The notes under the pieces: generated by a model
Seen by the model: only the letters and a program-made list of their open reading frames with translations
What the model was told of the DNA's origin: nothing
Database searches by the model: none
Part shown: positions 53,079 to 64,000 of the stretch, piece after piece
How the letters are laid out: each line of letters begins with the position of its first letter
Position numbering within the stretch: the first letter of the stretch is position 1
NCBI GenBank assembly: GCA_003344405.1
Contig: NOWV01000284.1
Coordinates: 1-64,000, forward strand
DNA: 64,000 nucleotides
Origin: Trichoplax sp. H2
Taxonomy: Eukaryota > Placozoa > Uniplacotomia > Trichoplacea
Direction of reading: 5' to 3'
Position numbers and translations under genes: made by a program

Positions 53079-56000
53079 TCAAGTGCGATCAGTATATCTT
53101 GGTGTTGGACCTTCTGTAACAGTTTCCAAAAATGCCTCTGAACCTTGTGATGAAAACTGCTGCACTTTAAGATTGCAGTTATGTGGAAATATAGTCTTAA
53201 TTTCGGAGTATAGATAGATTCTACATGATTTGGAGGATATAAACCTGTGTAAGATTACACCAAAACGTTAAGATTGAAAATAGCTTCATCGCTGAGTATA
53301 AATTTCATTCAAAAATTTTATTGACTGCGAGTAAATGATTGTTAGTTAGTTACTCATAACCTACCTTAAATGAATAACGTATAATAGTGTATGTTTATCC
53401 TATCATAAAGGATGTTCAGAAATTAGTGTCATTGCACTTAAAGTACTGCACACAATAAAGTATCAAATAGCGCTAATTTAAAATTAGCTAAATGGTCAAT
53501 TTCAAACGTACCGATCTCCTATTCGTCATTATAGTAGTTCTTTGGCGTAAAAAAGTTTTCGATTTACCGGGCATGTCACTAAGGTCATAACTTGATTTAA
53601 ATACTTTAATAATAGTTTCTTGCGGATTATAGATTGTCTGTTCAGGAGAAAGAGCGAACTTCTTGATGAGTGATTCAATAATAAACATTATTAAATAGGT
53701 CGAAATAGATAGGAAGAAAGTCGATACTACGAATCATATAGTACATCCTAGTCTTGCGTAATCTCGTATATGAAAGTTTTGCTATAAAAGGCGAAAATGG
53801 GTAAATTTGATATTGAATCAGCTTTTTACTTACCATGTTTAAAGTACCTTTCTTTGGGATATGATACCGTGATTTATTCAAAAATTGCAAGGTTGCTATC
53901 CCCTACAGAATCAGCAGAATAAATATTAAATTCAAACAGTAGTAGGCTTTAAGGATCTAGTACAATCTGCTATTTGTACTCATAGTCTAGTAGATTGCGG
54001 TTTGAATATCTTACCAAATAAGGCGATGGCGCTTTATTGTCTGAAACGTTATAGTAAAAGGTATTCATAGGCAGGGTAACTATTTGCGCTGATGAACCGA
54101 CGACGCTTAAGGTCAATTTAAATCCCTAAATTTGGTTATCGCAATATTGTTAATTAATACAAACATTTGGTTAATAGAAGAACTAATATTAATGCAAAGT
54201 TCAATTGGAACTTGGAATTTAATACGAACGTACTTGAATTCTACCCGACGATTCGAGTCGATTGTTTAGTACAGATTCCTGAGTGCAATATTTACAATGG
54301 CAATATAGTTAGCATTAGCTATATGAAGCATGAAGATACAATTTGTGTTTTTAAGCACTTGATCTTCTTAAGTACCCGAATAAATAATGATATTCGTTTA
54401 TTTGAGCATTAAAACCATGGTGAGTATAAACAAAAAGTAGCTACTTTATAAAATAACTGCAAATATCTAATTTTTACAGTAATTATACATATATCGAACG
54501 TTTAAAGTGCTAAAGTATTTTAGGTAAAACATTACTTCAAAATTTCCAAGAAGTCGCTGTTCATGAAGGCCAATTGGTGGGCTTGAACATCGCTTTTGAT
54601 GCACTAACAATCTCTGACCCTAGAGGAATCATCATACAATTAGACTATTTCATTTTATATCACCTTCCAGATAGGTATAGCACGACTAACATCGTTACTA
54701 TTATTGAATTGGCGTAAAAGAATTTTGATTCTTATCTCACCTTGACAAAAGCTGTAACATTGCCTGAAATTCTATGTAAAGCGAAGGTAATGACAAATTA
54801 CAATCAAATAGAACAATTTTGAGGCTAGTAGCACTAGCAATATACCGTATTATCTACAGTCAATTAATCATATTTGTTGTGGCGGTATCACAATAGCGTA
54901 ATCGACGCTCAAATTACATACTGTACCCAGTACATCTAACTTACTGCGTAGGACTCTCGGCGGTTAAGAGCTTCGAATGCCTGTCTACTTCCTATCAAGA
55001 AAAATGTATATCTGATTTAGTTCCTATAATCTAATGAATTATATATTGTAAACTATAAGAGTTTTTCTGGATTAATTATACTCGTAATATTCAAGAGGAC
55101 ACAAAAATTTAAGTAAATAAATACAAATTATTTCTATAGTCATGTCCAAGTAATATGTTACCACAGGACATAAAATGGCCACACTTCACTGATATTGATG
55201 GTACCTATCTTTTTGTAGGTACAGGGTGTTCTAAAATATTACTTTTAAAAAATTTATTTCCTCACTTTTCTAATAAATTAGTTTTACCGTACCGTTGGAC
55301 TTCGCGTGGAGGTGTTAATATTAACATCCACTGGGGCGGGAGTGGCACCAGAGGAAAGCTTCGGCAAGTGTAGTAAAGACCGACGAGTTGTATCGGTTTC
55401 TTTCGTATTTAAACCTGACTTTTGCTTATAAGATCCTAATGATGACGAGCGACGCCGATAATTGTTACTGTCGTCATCAATATCGTTTGCACTCTGTGTT
55501 AATTCTTTTAAGTGCAATCTAAATAATAGCATTTTAAAACGTGACACATTCGAATGACGGGGTGAAATTGGGCTTGATACTTTTACTTCTTGAGTGCTAC
55601 TTGAATGTTCTCGATCGCTGAAACTTTTCGATCGAAATCTTAGCACAGATTTTTTATGAACGTTTGCCATAGTAGTTTTATCCGTAAGATCGCTATCTCT
55701 ATCGACTTTATCTTTCATCTTGGGCGATAAATTAGCTGCCGATGTTGCTGGCTTTGTTGTAGCTTTAGTTACTTTCTTATTGATAGCATCGCGGTGGCTT
55801 GCTGTTTCATTGTTGCTTTCAAAACTATCCTTCGAAATTGGATCAATTGTTTCAGTCTTTTGTTTATAGAAATTTTTTGTTTCAGGTTTAGCTATTTCGA
55901 TATTTTTACGGTTTGGAGATGAATTATAATGATTTCCAATCTCATATGACTCATTGCCGTTATTGCTACCATTTTTTTGATTCATAGAGTCTATATGTTT

Positions 56001-59000
56001 AGTTGATTCTACGTTTTTTAAGACATTCACTACAATTTCGTGAACAGCTGAAGGATCAGTTGTTTTGTTTTGGCTAACATTGACCTCTTCTTGTTCGATA
56101 GTTTCGTTATAAATATAAGCACATTCAGCCAGTGAATTTCTTCTCGGTCTATTATCGATTGCTATCACCTCACGATTATTAATGCGACATCCATTGGTCT
56201 GTAAGCTTGCACCTATTGCGTATTCATATAGCGGAAATAGGTATTAATTGCTATACGGTAGTACTTGCTACTGCACTTAATATTGAATAGATTAAGTTAA
56301 TCATTGTGAAGATGATAACAGCCACGGAAAAAAAGGTGAAAGATATTGAACTAAGATCGTAAACAATAACCAATGGAATGACCTTCGAAATGTTCAATTT
56401 GCTACGAATTATTTCATTGGCGAAGTGATTAATAAATGATGAGAACATGAATAAGTCTAACATAATTAATTCCTTATAGAAATATAGATATAGAAATGTA
56501 CAGTACAGTATAATTATAATACGTTATGAAATTTTAATCTAATATTAATATTATTCACCCAAGGTCAAACAGTTACAAAATAAAGCGTCCGTACGTGGTA
56601 GATAATTAGGATAAAAAAATCTTGGGAAAGTATAATGATCAGTGCAAACTGATCTGGAGGAGTACTTTTTTTATCAACCAATTTACTATATTGCATTTAA
56701 GGTCTTGCAAAACTCTTGGAATTTTCTATTTCACTATCTTAACGCATAAAATTGTAAGCATGTAATAACTTATTACATACGTATTAATAACTATTACACA
56801 ATATATCACTACCTCGATTCTGAATTCCTAATCCTAGATCAATCGATTGTCGTCTTTTATTCGGATTATTTTGTTGAGATTGAACGAAACTTGGCTGGTA
56901 GGTTACTTGTAGATGTAAAGATGCTACATTTGATAAGCTTGTGGCAGGAAATATTGTCTTTAACGGCGATCCTGGGCATTTAGTTATGTCGTCCCGGCTA
57001 CATATCCTAATTACAATAATTAATTTAATTGTTATAGCAGACCAACGTGCTGACTTTCTTTAGTGGAGCGGTGATAAAAATTTTAGTTGCCTTTTTAATT
57101 CATTAATAAAAAAATGAATCTTGATATACTATAGGTATAGGTGTGACTATGCATTACGAAAGCTAGGTAGAAGTGTTATAATAGCTATATCTACAATTTT
57201 ACAGAAAACTTGAATCCATGACAATGATTGACATACATCCAGTCGTATATAAATTTTAGTGTAGCAAACTACTATTGAACTCAATTAAATCAAAGTTTCA
57301 GACATAATAGCTATATTGCTTTAACTGGACTTTAGTAATTTACTTGCATTGATATGAAGGAAAGTGTACAAAGCTGCTGTTTCAAAACTAAAACGGAAGT
57401 CATCGTTAGCAGCGTAAAAATACTGTGGGTGTATAATCTTGCACAGTGTACTATTCGCGATGATATTTCTAGATAATTTATTCGACTAATTTCTAGAGAG
57501 GCTATGAAATTTGATCATTACTATGACTGCATGAGTAGGTCACTTGTTCATTAAAATTGCCTAGAGCAGTACAATAACATCAATAAAGTTCAATTAATAA
57601 TGTTGTGTCAATTACTAACTTGTAGACCACATTCGATGGCATTTGGCCTTGACTTTCTTGCATCATTGCTCGAATTTGTGAATAATAAAGATGCGATTTC
57701 ATACTCTTAACCGTTAGATTCGATGCTAACATAGGAGTTGGTGTGCTAGTGGAATCTTCACCACTGTAAAATTTTGATTAAAGAATAGTAAAACAATTAC
57801 AAATAATACATACTAGGCAAGAATCTCTAGTTTGCTGGTGTGACTTTATTTTGTTTGGCTAATAAAAGTTAAAACTTCTTCGTACTGTATTATCACAAGT
57901 TGCATGCCATTCTAATATAGTAAAGCATTTTTCCTTTAAGTAATCCTTACAAACGTCATTTCTCCAATTTCTGTTATAATTTGATAGGGAATAGGATTTT
58001 GTAGATTTTAAAAATCAACTAATACATATAAAATTCTTCTCAAATACCGACCGTAACAGTTTGATATTTAAACATATGAAGGAAAATTTCTCTAATATCG
58101 AATTCAATAATTACATAACGAGTATACAGTATATATGAGTAAAATTATTTCAAGAACTGCAACTCTTCTTATTCAAAACATTCCAGTGTTTGAATATATA
58201 TTGCAATATTATAAATCTAGTTAGCTTCTATTATTTTTGATGGATAGATATCAATTATACTGCTGAAACAGATATTGTAGTATTCGAAATACTTTTCAAT
58301 TGGTGACTATATCATCCATGCAGATAAGTTTGGTATTATAATTTAAAGTAGATGCATTACAAGTTACCAATATAGTTAAGTTGCAATCAAGCTTGAATAA
58401 TGACAATTTCGTACTCATAAAAGGGTTAATTTGATATAGGTTAGCTATTTGAATCCGATTTCGTCTTCGTTTTTAATTAGGTAAAAAATGGGATGATATC
58501 GAATAGAAACTATTCGTATGTGAGAAAATTATTTTATAGCTATGTATTCATTTCCAACTCCAGAAGTAGCCATAATCACTGCATTTTTTAAGAGCCAGTT
58601 CAGTACAGTATGGCATCGCTACTGGGATATTTTAAAGCGATAATGTAAAATAATATCACAGCAGTTACATAAACTGTAGTACAGTACCATCTAAACTGTG
58701 TACTTTATCACTTACTCTTTCAAAACCGATATCATCCACTGTTCCATAAGGACGAAATCTTCCGAATTGACCTGAGTTGGACATGATACACGCTGAGGCC
58801 ATGTGAGATCCGCTATTCTCTCTGATGATTCTTTAGTAATCGTTTCAAAACTACTTTGTTTGACCCATACTTCAATACATACCACGTTTTTATTTTGGCT
58901 TATGATTCGATCAAACTGCTTAATAGCAGCCTTTCCTAATTGGGTCTACGCGATAACGTAGTTTATTGGAGGTATTAGATAAAAAATGATTTATTTTAAC

Positions 59001-59479
59001 AAAATGAATGAACGGCTAGCTTAAGTTTGGGCGGGTAGTTGTACCAATATTGACATAGAATTTAAAATGAAGTACTTGAAATAGGTTTATATAGTATAGT
59101 ACAAAAGTGCGTACATACTATATAGCAATGAACACTAGGCAAACGGAAGATAACGCTGTTTACTACAATTGCACTGTAACTGTTGTGAACCCTAATTTTA
59201 TGCTAGTAGATTAGGATTGTTACAATTTAAGATAATTAAGATAACTGTATTTAATTCTAAACATGTTCAAGAGTAGATACAATAATTCATAAAAACAGAA
59301 ACAATCAAGATATTTTTGCGTATTTTCAAAGACGGTTTGGCATGATTATTACTAACCTTTATCTGTTGCGGGGCACCTAGTAATCTCGGATAATCAGGCC
59401 CTTCGAGAAATCCTTTCTTTGATAAATGTGGAAGCCTGCTTTGAGTTATTAGTAAAGTGATTTGGCGAACGACATCCAT
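53079..59479 (-). CDS. atos: Atos (FAM214A/B) homologue, 12 exons
   Basis: Exons in coding order: 59479-59357, 58945-58716, 57763-57620, 56997-56813, 56212-55293, 54613-54536, 54278-54234, 54125-54015, 53902-53834, 53637-53512, 53399-53365, 53244-53079. Phases join to 743 codons plus TGA. The N-terminal block matches ATOSA in order (RQITLLITQS; LMEQWMISVL; YYSQIRAMMQESQGQMPSNV). The C-terminal block is strongly conserved: RLLGNFE|ESVLNNRL, VSDNKAPSPYL, YNPQETIIKV, YDLSDMPGKSKTFLRQRT, LLYVIHLR, CRIYLYSEI. Between them, exon 5 (920 bp) encodes about 306 low-complexity Ser/Asn/Lys residues. Fly Atos is a nuclear transcriptional regulator of metabolism during tissue invasion; the vertebrate paralogues are poorly characterised. 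The exon 5/6 junction (donor gtacgg, acceptor gtcag) is the least certain. TAA lies in frame upstream of the start. Confidence 0.92.
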
Positions 59480-62240
59480 AGTTTGAGCTTAGCAGTATTT
59501 CAAATAAAGGTACCACCGGTAGCAAAGGTGCTAAAATGGTAAGAATAAAATCTATAAATAATTACGGTAACCAATGGAGCATTTCCTTCATCGATTTTAT
59601 GTGCTATCATATTAGTATCCTATGCTGTACAGTATATATCATGGGCAATAGCAAACGAAGCAGATTCATTACAAAATGATTTGTATCCTAGTAATTTCGT
59701 AGATACACATTGCAAGGTAAGATATTTAATTTTACTTTTTTAACATGATATAGAAATATTGTCCATTCCACAGTGTTACTTTTACAGAATAAATTGTTAT
59801 ATGAGTCGGTTCGTTCCAAAAGCTAAACCAGTAGTAAGAATAATATATAATATTTCCCTTCACTTTTGCTGTTGTAATTTTGAACTAAGCGTATATAAGA
59901 GCTATATGAAAGGCATACAGTTATTATATGTTACTGAAGAGATCTCGAGGTTTTCAGTAAGCGTAAAAATACGTAAGTTGGAATACAGCTGGCAGCCAGG
60001 CCACTTTAAATAGGCGTAATATTTGATGACTTACTGTAGAGATTGTAAGTGGTAATTGTCAAACGCGTATATTTTAGTAGATCCCAAATTATTATAGAAA
60101 TACTACAGTATAATATTTGTAGACAAAGTTGCTTGATAATTCCTGACAAGATAAAATCTTCTCGGCTAATAAAATACACAATATGATAGTCGGTTTACTG
60201 CAGTGATACATCACTTGGCTTGCAATAAGGAACAGTTATTACTTATTATAATAATATTCAGACATAACTGTCGTTTCTATAGATTTCTTCGTCATTATTA
60301 GTTCAATTCGATTCCACTGCGTATAATAGTAAGTCAATAATTACAGCGATCAATGTTTGTAAACTACTTATGGCAATAATCGGTTACCAAGAGTATGTGT
60401 CAATATTGCTTGCATAGATACAAAAAATGATAAAACAGCTGCACTTTAAATGATAGATCATATATATAGTCATTAATGCTCACATAAGGGTTAGCATCAT
60501 TTTACTACAGTCGTCAAGACATCTTGCATAGTATACATTAGAAGAAGAAAATTGAAAAGTCCAATGTATCAGTTTTTAAAATAACAGTAAGCTCTAATAC
60601 AACAGCAAGTATCATTGTTAGCAACATCAATCAATTTTTTTATTAAAATTTCAGTAGTACGATCTTAGTGCAAACATCATACTGTACAGCTAAATTTCAA
60701 TTCGCTAATTACGCTCATGTATATTGGTAATTTTAAAATCGATATAATTCAGCCATGATATAACAGTTCTAGTGATTTCATTTTGTTAGTTTTTCGCCGT
60801 CTTTAACGAACATTTCGATAGTCCTTATACAACTTTTATTGTAAACTCTCTACATTACGGACATTACGGATACTATGTCAATCTCGAAAAATCAATATAT
60901 GGAAGTACATTAAGTTGTTATATGTGATGGTATGAAATAAATGGATTAAATTGGTAAAAAAATAGAGTTGACTTCCGATAGCACTAGATAGAAATCAAAA
61001 TAGGCCGCTCAAAACAATGCCAAATACCATATCTACGCATTTTTGAATTCATTAATTCATTCGTGTTCATTTCCTAGTACTACAGTAGATATGATTTCAC
61101 AAGATCGCAAACAGACTAAACTAGTGCGCTTCAAATCTATCATACTTAACACTTATTCAAAGGTACACTAGAATTGAATTTCTACCTGCAGAAGCAGCCA
61201 TTCCGCCACATTGTTCCCTTTAAACCTGATTAAACATGTGCAATGCCCCAATTCTTAAGACAGATCATAATAACTGCAATCCATGCAGACAATTTATCCT
61301 CAATCTCCTAAAAACTGGTGTTAATATCTACATTGGTTTACATACAATACTACTATACTGTACTTAGTCATCCAAAATTTTATGGAAACGAGTCGGTAAG
61401 GTGTGCTCACTTAAATGATGGGTTCAAGAGTTTAATCCCTACTTCCATAACGATTAAAATTTGAACGGTTACTTCTTTACAGCCAGCATATACGTAATAT
61501 CACAGAGGGTAAAAGAAAGAAAAAAAAACTAGCTATAATACTATAGCGTTGAAATAGGTCAGGATTGACCTCTAGTACGGTACAAGCTAAGTAGAGTAAA
61601 TTGGCATTGGTAATAGATGAAAAACTGTGGATCAATATGAAATTTGAAGTTATTGGTACTTTGTAATAATCTATTTCTATGGACCAACAGATACAGCTAC
61701 AGCTGATCACGGTTTGGTTTAGGTTTTGAAACCTTCACTATTTCAATGCCGAATCAAACCAGACACTGTAAATTTGAAATCAAAATCAAACTAAATGAGA
61801 AAATGTTTTACCATTATCAAAGGAAACCTGCTCGCCCGAAGTATAATTTGCCTTTCAACATCAAAGTACACATCAATGTACAAGTCTATCAATGGAAAAT
61901 TTGAAATTATTGATATTTTACAATAATCTACTTCTCCTTATGTAGCGTAGCGAGTACAGGAAAATTTAGCTAGTCCAAACGCTGGCAATGCGAAATTTAA
62001 AGTTATTGAAATTTGGTAATAACCTATTTCTGCTTCTAATATAGCAACTACATGTGATTTTCGCTAGTCCAAACACTTCCAATGTGCAATTTCAAGCTAT
62101 TGATAGAAAGGAATAAATCTGCTTGTATTAGTACACCCATTTTGTCAGGCATGTTTGTATCCGATTGTAATTGAGTAATTTATGCTGTCGTAGAGTATAG
62201 CATGGAGTAACCATTTTACTGTTTGTAAAATTCTATATAG
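59480..62240. other. Gene-free interval upstream of Atos
   Basis: No exon with recognisable content was found on either strand. The Atos promoter should lie near 59480-59700. Around 61637-62110 there are about four weakly similar blocks carrying 'aaatttgaa.ttattg' and 'aataat.tacttct', suggesting an old degenerate repeat. Confidence 0.55.
61637..62115. repeat. Degenerate repeat blocks
   Basis: Similar blocks near 61637, 61898, 61992 and 62087 share an 'aatttgaa(g/a)ttattg' core. The first three also have '(t/c)aataa(t/c)ctatttct', and two have 'gctagtccaaac'. Spacing is irregular, so this is an eroded array. Confidence 0.55.
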
Positions 62241-62570
62241 TAGTGGCATTTTAAGAGATTTAATGCGCTTTTCAACATTGCATCTACGATGGCTTTATAC
62301 AGAGAGTAGGATGATAGATAGTTGAGTTAATTTTACAAATTCGATTTTGTAGTGGCATTTTCAGAGGTTGAAAAGTGTTTTTCAACATTGCATCTACTAC
62401 AGTGGCTTTCTACAGGGACTTGGAAGATGCAGAATTGAGTCAATTTTACAACTTCTATTTTGTAGTGGCATTTTAAGAGGTTTAAAGTGTTTTTCAACAT
62501 TGCATTTACCATTGCTTTATACACGGACTTGAATGGTAGATAGTTGAGTCAATTTTACAAAATATTCAAC
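62241..62570. repeat. Tandem array, 3 copies of about 111 bp
   Basis: Copies start at about 62241, 62351 and 62463 with 'tagtggcattttaagag' or a close variant, and each continues 'tttttcaacattgcat', 'tggcttt.tac', 'gttgagt.aattttacaa'. The three copies are close to each other in sequence. Confidence 0.9.
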
Positions 62571-64000
62571 AATAGTAATAACAACTTATTATAGTAACTA
62601 TTTATTAGCATATCTGTAGAAAGAAAGTTATACAATGCTAGGCATGTTATTATTTGTATTCTCTTTTATGAAAGTCAAAACAAACTCTGCCGCCTTTTAA
62701 TAATAACTCGGTGATGAAACACGGGCAAAACACAATAACCGTGGAAGTCATGGAATATTGAGTTATTGAGTAGAGCAATAGGAGTCGACTAAAGAATAAC
62801 TCCTTTTGTATCTGATTGCTATCATCAATGACAGTTTAGCGTCATAAGGAATAAAAAACATTGCTTGCATCGCATATTATGCTTTTTCTTTTAATGGATC
62901 CCATTTTATAGCAGTTTATGAAATGCTTCTTTCTCAATCTACATGGTTCAAATTATGTCGCCAAAGTAATCCACTAGCTTAATCGCAACTCGCTCTTATT
63001 AGTGTAAGCAATGGGCCAAACTTTCAATTGTACTCTAAATTACAGTACTGGGAATGTTTTGATCATGTTAATAAGATTGAATACTTTATTTACGATATGG
63101 GATACCAAAAAAACGAACTTTTCATAAAATTTACTTTCCTTTGTCTGGTTGAGTGTTGTACTTACAAACTACTGTACACTATAGTGTATACTAGACAGAC
63201 AAGGCGTAAATCATGACATGAATTCAAACTTGTACCAGTCTATCCCATTTCTTCAGTAAATGTTGCACAAGCTGTAAAATTATACAAGTTTGTGTATCTA
63301 TCTTTATCAACTTCATCGAAATGAAATCAATAAATTACGATCAATCCTCCAAATGCTTCTTTTTTTTTATGACGCGTACATCGATATACATAATAATAAT
63401 ATACTGTCAGTGGAGTTTGTTAAGATTGACCAATCTACTCTGTGAAGTCCTTCAATGATCCACTACCTTATGTTGTTCCATCCCTCCCGCTGCTACGATG
63501 GCACTGCCGGTGTTGCAGTAACATCAATAAATATTATAGCTTCTATTGGTGTACCTCTTTCTACAGTACTGAATAGTTAGTGTCTAATGTCGTAAAACAC
63601 CATTACTCTTCTTCATAAAATGGTTCCAGCTGCTAAATGATGACAGATGAGACAGCGGAATATTACGACATTAACAATCAATCAATTTGTTGCCGTTTTA
63701 TCAGGCCAATCAATAAATGAAATGAAAATTTTGATCGATTGGAGTCGATTATTTCACACTATAAAATGAAAGAAAAAAATAAATCTCTCGCCATTTAGAA
63801 TATTCATTGACTACAAATGTCTACCAAATAAAAGATTCAAGTTGAAGCAATGATGAGAATCGATACTTTTTCTACGATATTTATTACCGGTTCTTTATCT
63901 TTCTAAAGAACGCTTGTGCTATATCATTGGTAATGTCTGCTCCTTAATTAATTTATGTGAAAGTAACTTATGTTATTGAATGTTTTAGTAATTGGTTGAA
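62571..64000. other. Gene-free right end of the window
   Basis: AT-rich DNA with short poly-T and poly-A runs. I recognise no exon, RNA gene or repeat family here. A gene could begin beyond the right edge. Confidence 0.5.

Noticed and set aside
54167-54412. 81-codon + strand open frame
   Set aside because: It is antisense to Atos exon 7 (54234-54278), starts with TTG and shows no domain.
55155-55373. 72-codon + strand open frame
   Set aside because: It overlaps the end of Atos exon 5 in antisense and looks like a shadow frame.
56251-56463. 70-codon - strand frame with two apolar stretches, looking like a membrane protein
   Set aside because: Its frame does not join in phase to the flanking Atos exons, while skipping it gives a perfect phase match between exon 4 (ending 56813) and exon 5 (starting 56212). 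It lies inside an Atos intron.

Overview
The window is eukaryotic and almost certainly animal nuclear DNA: AT-rich, with spliced genes whose introns obey GT/AG and whose exons keep consistent phase. It carries clear orthologues of Rab8, centrin-3, GPATCH4 and Atos (FAM214), plus three members of the DSTYK-type GTPase-kinase family. Gene content and mostly short introns fit an early-branching animal; a placozoan (Trichoplax/Hoilungia) is my best guess. That is inference, since no species-diagnostic sequence was tested.

Layout. 1-2600 is a repeat field rich in TACTGTAC-type palindromes. 2616-7232 (+) is Rab8. 8724-12182 (-) is centrin-3, head-to-head with GPATCH4 at 13018-15510 (+) across an 835-bp GC-richer gap. 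15511-18680 is gene-free but holds a duplicated block just before the next gene. 18681-44446 is a cluster of three large paralogues, each an N-terminal dynamin-like GTPase domain, a helical stalk and a C-terminal protein kinase: gene A (+, 18681-23965), gene B (-, 25895-33198) and gene C (-, 34762-44446). They share exon boundaries and phases, including an exon of exactly 280 bp in all three. 44447-50735 is gene-poor and full of tandem arrays. 50736-51671 (+) is an unrecognised small gene. 53079-59479 (-) is a 12-exon Atos homologue. 59480-64000 shows repeats and no supported gene.

Main observation. The three paralogues have lost catalytic motifs in a complementary way. Gene C keeps a textbook GTPase (GESGAGKS, DTPG, THKD) and a hydrophobic stalk segment but has a dead kinase (YKN for HRD, Asn for the VAIK Lys). 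Gene B has lost every GTPase motif but keeps the Gly loop, the Lys and HRDLKLDN, with EIG in place of DFG. Gene A is eroded in both halves. This suggests a division of labour in a tandem GTPase/kinase family. Diverged tandem duplications of about 100-420 bp also recur in introns and flanks throughout the cluster.

All gene models were assembled by eye from splice signals, reading phase and remembered family sequence. No search or alignment program was run.
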